A DNA stretch of 18,605 nucleotides, from the NCBI GenBank assembly GCA_030740295.1, contig JASLXP010000578.1:1-18605 (forward strand). Direction: 5' to 3'. Source of the DNA: Planctomycetota bacterium (GTDB taxonomy: Bacteria; Planctomycetota; PUPC01; JACPCR01). The notes under the pieces were generated by a model. That model was not told the DNA's origin. It saw only the letters and a list, made by a program, of their open reading frames with translations, and did not search any database. The translations under genes were made by a program, and so were the position numbers. This document shows, one piece after another, positions 15,624 through 18,605 of this stretch. Within the stretch, counting starts at the first letter, position 1. The number at the start of each line of letters is the position of its first letter.

Positions 15624-16004
15624 ATGACCCAAGGTCGGCCCGAGGAAGTAACGATAAGCGTAAGAGTTGGTCGCTGGAAAGTAGTTTTTCTGGTGACTGC
15701 TGCCATCGCCTTTGCCGGCTGCATGACGCAGAGCCTTCCTTTCCGCTCGGGCTCGCACCTGTGCCGATTAATTCAGACGGACGAATGGATCGGGCTATCG
15801 AACGGGCTTGTTCGCGTCGGAACCCCTGGACTGAAAGTCGGGCCGGCAGAGACACCCTTGCCGCGTACCGCCGAAGCCACGCAGATTCGACTGCCCGCGC
15901 GTTTGCAAGTGACCGTGCCGCCCGGCACTCCGCCCGGCAACTATTACCTGAAGGTGAGCGGTGACTGCCTGCCGCTGAAACGATGGCTGATTGTCAAGGA
16001 ATGA
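15624..16004 (+). CDS. Small hypothetical lipoprotein
   Basis: The 126-residue product starts with a basic N-region (MTQGRPEEVTISVRVGRWK), then a hydrophobic core ending AIAFAGC at Cys33. This resembles a lipoprotein signal peptide, although Phe at -3 is not ideal. The mature part of about 94 residues is proline-rich and ends in short beta-like segments (RLQVTVPPGTPPGNYYLKVSGDCLPLKRWLIVKE), as in small Ig-like or jelly-roll modules. I recognise no family. A GGAAAA eight bases before the ATG is a weak ribosome binding site. The gene follows the creatininase-family gene by 66 bp with a hairpin between, and converges on the oxidoreductase gene. It is probably real, because signal and mature regions are coherent, but function is unknown. 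Confidence 0.55.
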   Translation: MTQGRPEEVTISVRVGRWKVVFLVTAAIAFAGCMTQSLPFRSGSHLCRLIQTDEWIGLSNGLVRVGTPGLKVGPAETPLPRTAEATQIRLPARLQVTVPPGTPPGNYYLKVSGDCLPLKRWLIVKE

Positions 16005-16073
16005 CATCCGAGTAAGCCAGGCGCTGCAGGATCGGTCCGTTTCCTTTCCTGCGTCACTCCACTCTTCCTGCTT

Positions 16074-17351
16074 TTACAGATGCCATGGCGCCCGCATCGG
16101 AACATTCACCAGCCGATTGGCTTCGGGATCGCCCATGAATTCTTCTTTCATGGGATCCCACTGCAGTTTACGTCCAGTGCGGATCGCGATATTGCAGAGA
16201 TGAATGAGGCTGATGGAGCGATGAGCGTGCTCGACCCTGGGACGCCGTGACGGGTCGATACGCTTCTTGAGAGCTTCATCGAAGCTGATGAGGCGCGGCG
16301 GGTTGGGGTAGGCTTTGAGCTGCGACCAGAGATCGTCGGGGTCAGTACCACGGCCGCTCCTGTGGAATACTTTGCCTTTGGGGCCTTCAAGGAAGGGCTG
16401 AGGCTCTTTGTCGTAATCGCCCCACTCGTGGCTTTCGAGAATGATCCGATCACCATTTTCGTACGTGAGTGTGAGACGCCCCCACATGCCGCACGCGTCC
16501 GGATGAGCGGGCCAGGGCGCGTAGGCCTCAATCTCGGCCGGCCCGGTTTCGTCCTTACCGAGCAGGTATTGGATGGGGTCGATCCAGTGCTGGCCCATGT
16601 CCGCGAGGCCACCACCATCGTAGTCCCAGTAGCCGCGGAAACTGCGGTGCACCCGATGGGCGAAATAAGGCTTGAACGGCGCTGGGCCGAGCCACATGTC
16701 GTAATCCAGCTCGCCGGGCACTTTTTGCGGGGACACGTTGTGCTGACCGCGCCATTGTTTGACCTTGAAGCTGTAACCTGTTTTGGGATTCATACGAACC
16801 GTCAGCGGAGAACCGAGCAACCCGCTCTGAACAAGCTTGCGGTAGCGTTCGAAGCCGCCGCGCCCATAGTTGTTAATGCTGAAGATACGTCCATACCGGC
16901 GCACGGCATTAATCACCGCGCGCCCTTCGGCGATGAACCGGGTCATCGGCTTTTCGCTGTAAACATCTTTCCCGGCCTGGCAGGCCGCGATGGATATGAG
17001 AGCGTGCCAGTGCGGAGGCGTTCCCACGTGCACGACATCGATGTCTTTGCGCTCCAGCACTTCACGAAAATCAGAATAAGGCTCACAGCCAGGACCGGCC
17101 TTCTTCAGGCCCTGGGCAAGATGATTTTTGTCTACGTCACACACGGCCAGTGTCTGTGGCGCACTGCCTTCCTTGTTCTGTCGAATGTGGTTGCGGCCCA
17201 TACTTCCCGTGCCAATCACGGCACGAGTGATGACCTCACTCGGCGCAGTGTGGTTCGGCCCGCCAAGGACGTGGCGCGGTACGATGTAGAAAGAGGACGC
17301 GGTGAACGCGGTGCTCAGGAAGTTGCGGCGTTTGAGAGTTGTGTCGGACAT
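16074..17351 (-). CDS. Tat-exported Gfo/Idh/MocA family oxidoreductase
   Basis: The 425-residue protein opens with a twin-arginine signal, KRRNFLS (R8, R9), followed by a hydrophobic stretch, so it is exported folded with its cofactor. The nucleotide-binding fold begins at AVIGTGSMGRNH (GTGSMG, 47-52). The family's substrate-side sequence DVVHVGTPPHWHALI is present, as is the signature EKP at 133-135 with the catalytic-site lysine. The C-terminal half has the expected alpha/beta substrate domain, with GGGLADMGQHWIDPIQYLL. Members oxidise or epimerise sugars and inositols with NAD(P); Tat-exported forms are numerous in planctomycetes. A match with the DUF1080 hydrolase in a 3-keto-glycoside route is possible but the genes are not adjacent. 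No Shine-Dalgarno precedes the ATG; two heptamer repeats sit there instead, and a TAGAAT box lies at 17395-17390. Confidence 0.93.
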   Translation of the reverse strand: MSDTTLKRRNFLSTAFTASSFYIVPRHVLGGPNHTAPSEVITRAVIGTGSMGRNHIRQNKEGSAPQTLAVCDVDKNHLAQGLKKAGPGCEPYSDFREVLERKDIDVVHVGTPPHWHALISIAACQAGKDVYSEKPMTRFIAEGRAVINAVRRYGRIFSINNYGRGGFERYRKLVQSGLLGSPLTVRMNPKTGYSFKVKQWRGQHNVSPQKVPGELDYDMWLGPAPFKPYFAHRVHRSFRGYWDYDGGGLADMGQHWIDPIQYLLGKDETGPAEIEAYAPWPAHPDACGMWGRLTLTYENGDRIILESHEWGDYDKEPQPFLEGPKGKVFHRSGRGTDPDDLWSQLKAYPNPPRLISFDEALKKRIDPSRRPRVEHAHRSISLIHLCNIAIRTGRKLQWDPMKEEFMGDPEANRLVNVPMRAPWHL

Positions 17352-17361
17352 GGGCTGACGT

Positions 17362-17375
17362 AATGCGGAATGCGT
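17362..17375 (-). repeat. Two ACGCATT-type heptamers upstream of the oxidoreductase start
   Basis: On the minus strand the units are ACGCATT and CCGCATT, followed by ACG. They end 10 bases before the ATG at 17351, in the normal ribosome-binding-site interval, and match the ACTCATT family in period, ending and orientation relative to the gene. Confidence 0.55.
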
Positions 17376-17475
17376 TATCTGAAAGTTCGATTCTATGAGG
17401 TCAGAACGGGCGAAGCCAGCCTCTGGTTGTGCCGGCGCTCAGCGGTTGCTTTAACCAATATGGTCTGGGGGCATG

Positions 17476-17961
17476 TTATTCCTTGCTCTCGCTCCACTGA
17501 ATCTCGGGAAACAGATAGGACGCTCCTCGAATCTCCTCATGCCGGATACGCCCCCCGAGGTGTGCGGCCCACGCAAACAGATAGACCAGGATGAACGCGG
17601 CAATGAGGATTCCCCGGCGATGCCAGAGGTGAGGTTTTTCGCCTTGAAGGTATTGAAGGAACACGCTTAGCGTGGCTACTCCGGCCACCACCATCAACAT
17701 GAATGCGGCACGGGCGATCAAGGCATGAGGATCGCTCTGTTCGGACTGTATGGACGGATTTGAGTCGAGCCCTTCATAGGCATAGCCGCCTGAGATATAG
17801 GCAACCACACTTGAAAACGTGCAGAAGAGCAGAATTCCATAACCGATCTTGAAAACGATCTCTTCGCGGAGTTTGTGCGCCAACAGAAGGATGGCAAGGG
17901 CGATCAGGCAACCGACCACAGGCAGGTGAACGAATACTAAATGAAGACGGACAGCGGTCAT
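17476..17961 (-). CDS. Four-helix membrane protein, DUF2231-like
   Basis: The 161-residue protein has four predicted membrane segments: about residues 6-27 (VHLPVVGCLIALAILL), 39-60 (GILLFCTFSSVVAYISGGYA), 79-104 (HALIARAAFMLMVVAGVATL) and 117-137 (GILIAAFILVYLFAWAA). The early HLPVVG, the mid-protein DPHALI and the final AHLGGRIRHEE match the general pattern of DUF2231 integral membrane proteins, which carry conserved histidines (here H12, H80 and H139) and have no settled function; heme or redox roles have been suggested for some relatives. The assignment is by pattern only. It is transcribed toward the oxidoreductase gene (124-bp gap) and behind the small membrane protein. The ATG is preceded by an octamer repeat array and lacks a Shine-Dalgarno. 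Confidence 0.7.
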   Translation of the reverse strand: MTAVRLHLVFVHLPVVGCLIALAILLLAHKLREEIVFKIGYGILLFCTFSSVVAYISGGYAYEGLDSNPSIQSEQSDPHALIARAAFMLMVVAGVATLSVFLQYLQGEKPHLWHRRGILIAAFILVYLFAWAAHLGGRIRHEEIRGASYLFPEIQWSESKE

Positions 17962-17973
17962 TTGGAAGGGATG

Positions 17974-18018
17974 GGAGTGTTGGAGTGTTGGAGTGTTGGA
18001 GTGTTGGAGTGTTGGAGT
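17974..18018. repeat. GGAGTGTT octamer tandem array
   Basis: Five perfect GGAGTGTT units plus a partial sixth (AACACTCC on the minus strand). It occupies the leader of the DUF2231-like gene, beginning 12 bases upstream of its ATG. Confidence 0.95.
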
Positions 18019-18038
18019 TCTGGGAGGTCTTGCCTTCC

Positions 18039-18095
18039 ATTCGTCTGTCCCTTTTCCGCTTCTGTCTTATTCGTCTGTCCCCATTCGTCTGTCCC
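18039..18095. repeat. Three interspersed copies of ATTCGTCTGTCCC
   Basis: Identical 13-base copies start at 18039, 18069 and 18083, giving spacings of 30 and 14 bases. They lie between the small membrane protein and the DUF2231-like gene. Confidence 0.9.
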
Positions 18096-18124
18096 TAACT
18101 CGCTTGCCGTCTAATTCGCTTGCC
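18095..18124. repeat. Direct repeat overlapping the 3' end of the small membrane-protein gene
   Basis: CTAACTCGCTTGCC (18095-18108) and CTAATTCGCTTGCC (18111-18124) differ at one base, with a 16-bp period. The second copy encodes the C-terminal GQAN and stop of the minus-strand gene; the first is an out-of-gene copy of the same end. Confidence 0.8.
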
Positions 18125-18440
18125 CACTCTTTGTGTTCGACCCCAGCATTTCATCCACCCGTTTCCAATGGATGATTTCCATGTAGACAGCCCACACTTT
18201 CACCCAGCGTGAATAACTGCGCACGTCACGATTCAGTTTGCCCACCCAATAACCAAGCACAGCGCCCGCGAGGATCGGAATTTTCAGCACGATGGCGATG
18301 GCGACAAGAACGGCCACCAGAAAAGCATGGCCTGCATTCTTGTTGAACGAGCCCTTCATCATACCCCAGAGAGTCGGCTGCTGATGCCGTTGGCTTTTGT
18401 AATAGGCCAGTGTGTTGCGTTGCAGATCAGTCAGTTCCAT
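18111..18440 (-). CDS. Small hypothetical membrane protein
   Basis: The 109-residue product starts MELTDLQRNTLAYYKSQ. It has one long or two short membrane segments (about residues 37-67, FLVAVLVAIAIVLKIPILAGAVLGYWVG), then a basic and aromatic tail (RSYSRWVKVWAVYMEIIHWKRVDEML). I recognise no family. I chose the ATG at 18440. The frame could extend to a TTG at 18488, but the extra 16 residues would run through a perfect palindrome and look non-coding. The Shine-Dalgarno is weak (AGAG ten bases upstream). It is transcribed toward the DUF2231-like gene, 149 bp away across repeat arrays. Coherent hydrophobic architecture supports a real gene; its role is unknown. Confidence 0.6.
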   Translation of the reverse strand: MELTDLQRNTLAYYKSQRHQQPTLWGMMKGSFNKNAGHAFLVAVLVAIAIVLKIPILAGAVLGYWVGKLNRDVRSYSRWVKVWAVYMEIIHWKRVDEMLGSNTKSGQAN

Positions 18441-18466
18441 GGCGATTAAACTCTGTGGGTGTGACT

Positions 18467-18485
18467 TCTCCGCGCAGCGCGGAGA
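18467..18485. repeat. Perfect hairpin upstream of the small membrane-protein gene
   Basis: TCTCCGCG (18467-18474), loop CAG, then CGCGGAGA (18478-18485): an 8-bp perfect, GC-rich stem. It lies five bases from the larger inverted repeat at 18490. Confidence 0.75.
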
Positions 18486-18489
18486 CAAT

Positions 18490-18572
18490 TACCACGGATG
18501 GCAAAGCCATCCCACGGATGAAGACAGAATAAAAACTTCTTCATCCGTGGGATGGCCTTGCCATCCGTGGTA
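18490..18572. repeat. Large near-perfect inverted repeat with nested hairpins
   Basis: Arms 18490-18523 and 18539-18572 are 34 bases each and complementary at 33 positions, around a 15-base A-rich loop. Each arm contains its own hairpin, in the left arm GGATGGC-AAA-GCCATCC, flanked by CACGGATG copies, so the whole could extrude as a cruciform or cloverleaf. No gene is seen from 18441 to the window end. Confidence 0.92.
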
Positions 18573-18605
18573 TTTCTATCGTAGCTGCGGTTGCGGCCGA
18601 AGGCA

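Noticed and set aside
16026..16052. GCAGGA/TCCTGC stem between the convergent lipoprotein and oxidoreductase genes as a terminator
   Set aside because: Only six base pairs with a 15-base loop and no T-run; the position is right but the structure is too weak.
17390..17395. TAGAAT as the -10 box of the oxidoreductase promoter
   Set aside because: A good -10 match but no acceptable -35 at 16-18 bp, so no full promoter is called.
18441..18488. TTG-initiated N-terminal extension of the small membrane protein
   Set aside because: The extension reads through a perfect GC-rich palindrome; the ATG at 18440 gives a normal N-terminus.

Overview
The window looks like chromosomal DNA from an uncultured, heterotrophic, Gram-negative-type bacterium of the planctomycete or neighbouring lineages (Planctomycetota, Sumerlaeota and Hydrogenedentota are the natural candidates). 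This is inferred from gene content: a GH123-like DUF6067 protein, a DUF1080 (3-keto-glycoside hydrolase family) exported protein, a Tat-exported Gfo/Idh/MocA oxidoreductase, a VWA plus glutamine-amidotransferase-like membrane protein, a creatininase-family protein and a very large FtsX-type permease. No rRNA, tRNA, CRISPR array, transposase or phage gene was seen.

Layout. Positions 1-1650 hold the 3' part of a GH123-like gene. Positions 1781-7511 form a tight three-gene plus-strand operon: LolD/MacB-type ATPase, 1133-residue FtsX-like permease, and a rhomboid protease fused to TPR repeats. A 396-bp repeat-rich gap follows, then the DUF1080 gene (7908-8675). This converges on a minus-strand solitary N6-adenine DNA methyltransferase (8741-11599) across a terminator-like hairpin. 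A 324-bp divergent region made largely of inverted short-repeat arrays separates the methyltransferase from the VWA/GATase gene (11924-14203), which is followed by a two-domain creatininase-family gene (14250-15557) and a small candidate lipoprotein (15624-16004). The right end is on the minus strand: Gfo/Idh/MocA oxidoreductase (16074-17351), a DUF2231-like membrane protein (17476-17961) and a small two-helix membrane protein (18111-18440). Palindromic repeats fill the last 165 bp.

How the genes may work together. The ATPase, permease and rhomboid-TPR genes are almost certainly co-transcribed and probably serve envelope or lipoprotein export and membrane proteolysis. DUF1080 and Gfo/Idh/MocA are families that act together in oxidative 3-keto-glycoside cleavage. 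Both are exported here and a GH123-like protein lies in the same window, so a carbohydrate-scavenging theme is plausible though unproven.

The most unusual aspect is the non-coding DNA. Nearly every larger gap carries degenerate 7-bp or 8-bp tandem arrays. One heptamer family (consensus near ACTCATT/ACGTATT/ACGCATT) lies at or just upstream of four separate gene starts, always in the same orientation relative to the gene, and in one case encodes the signal-peptide core. A second heptamer family (TGGATTC) occurs in two gaps and, in related form, within the coding sequence for the rhomboid linker. The window does not show a recognisable new multi-gene defence or biosynthetic system. The repeat system and the half-degenerate tandem creatininase are the best leads.
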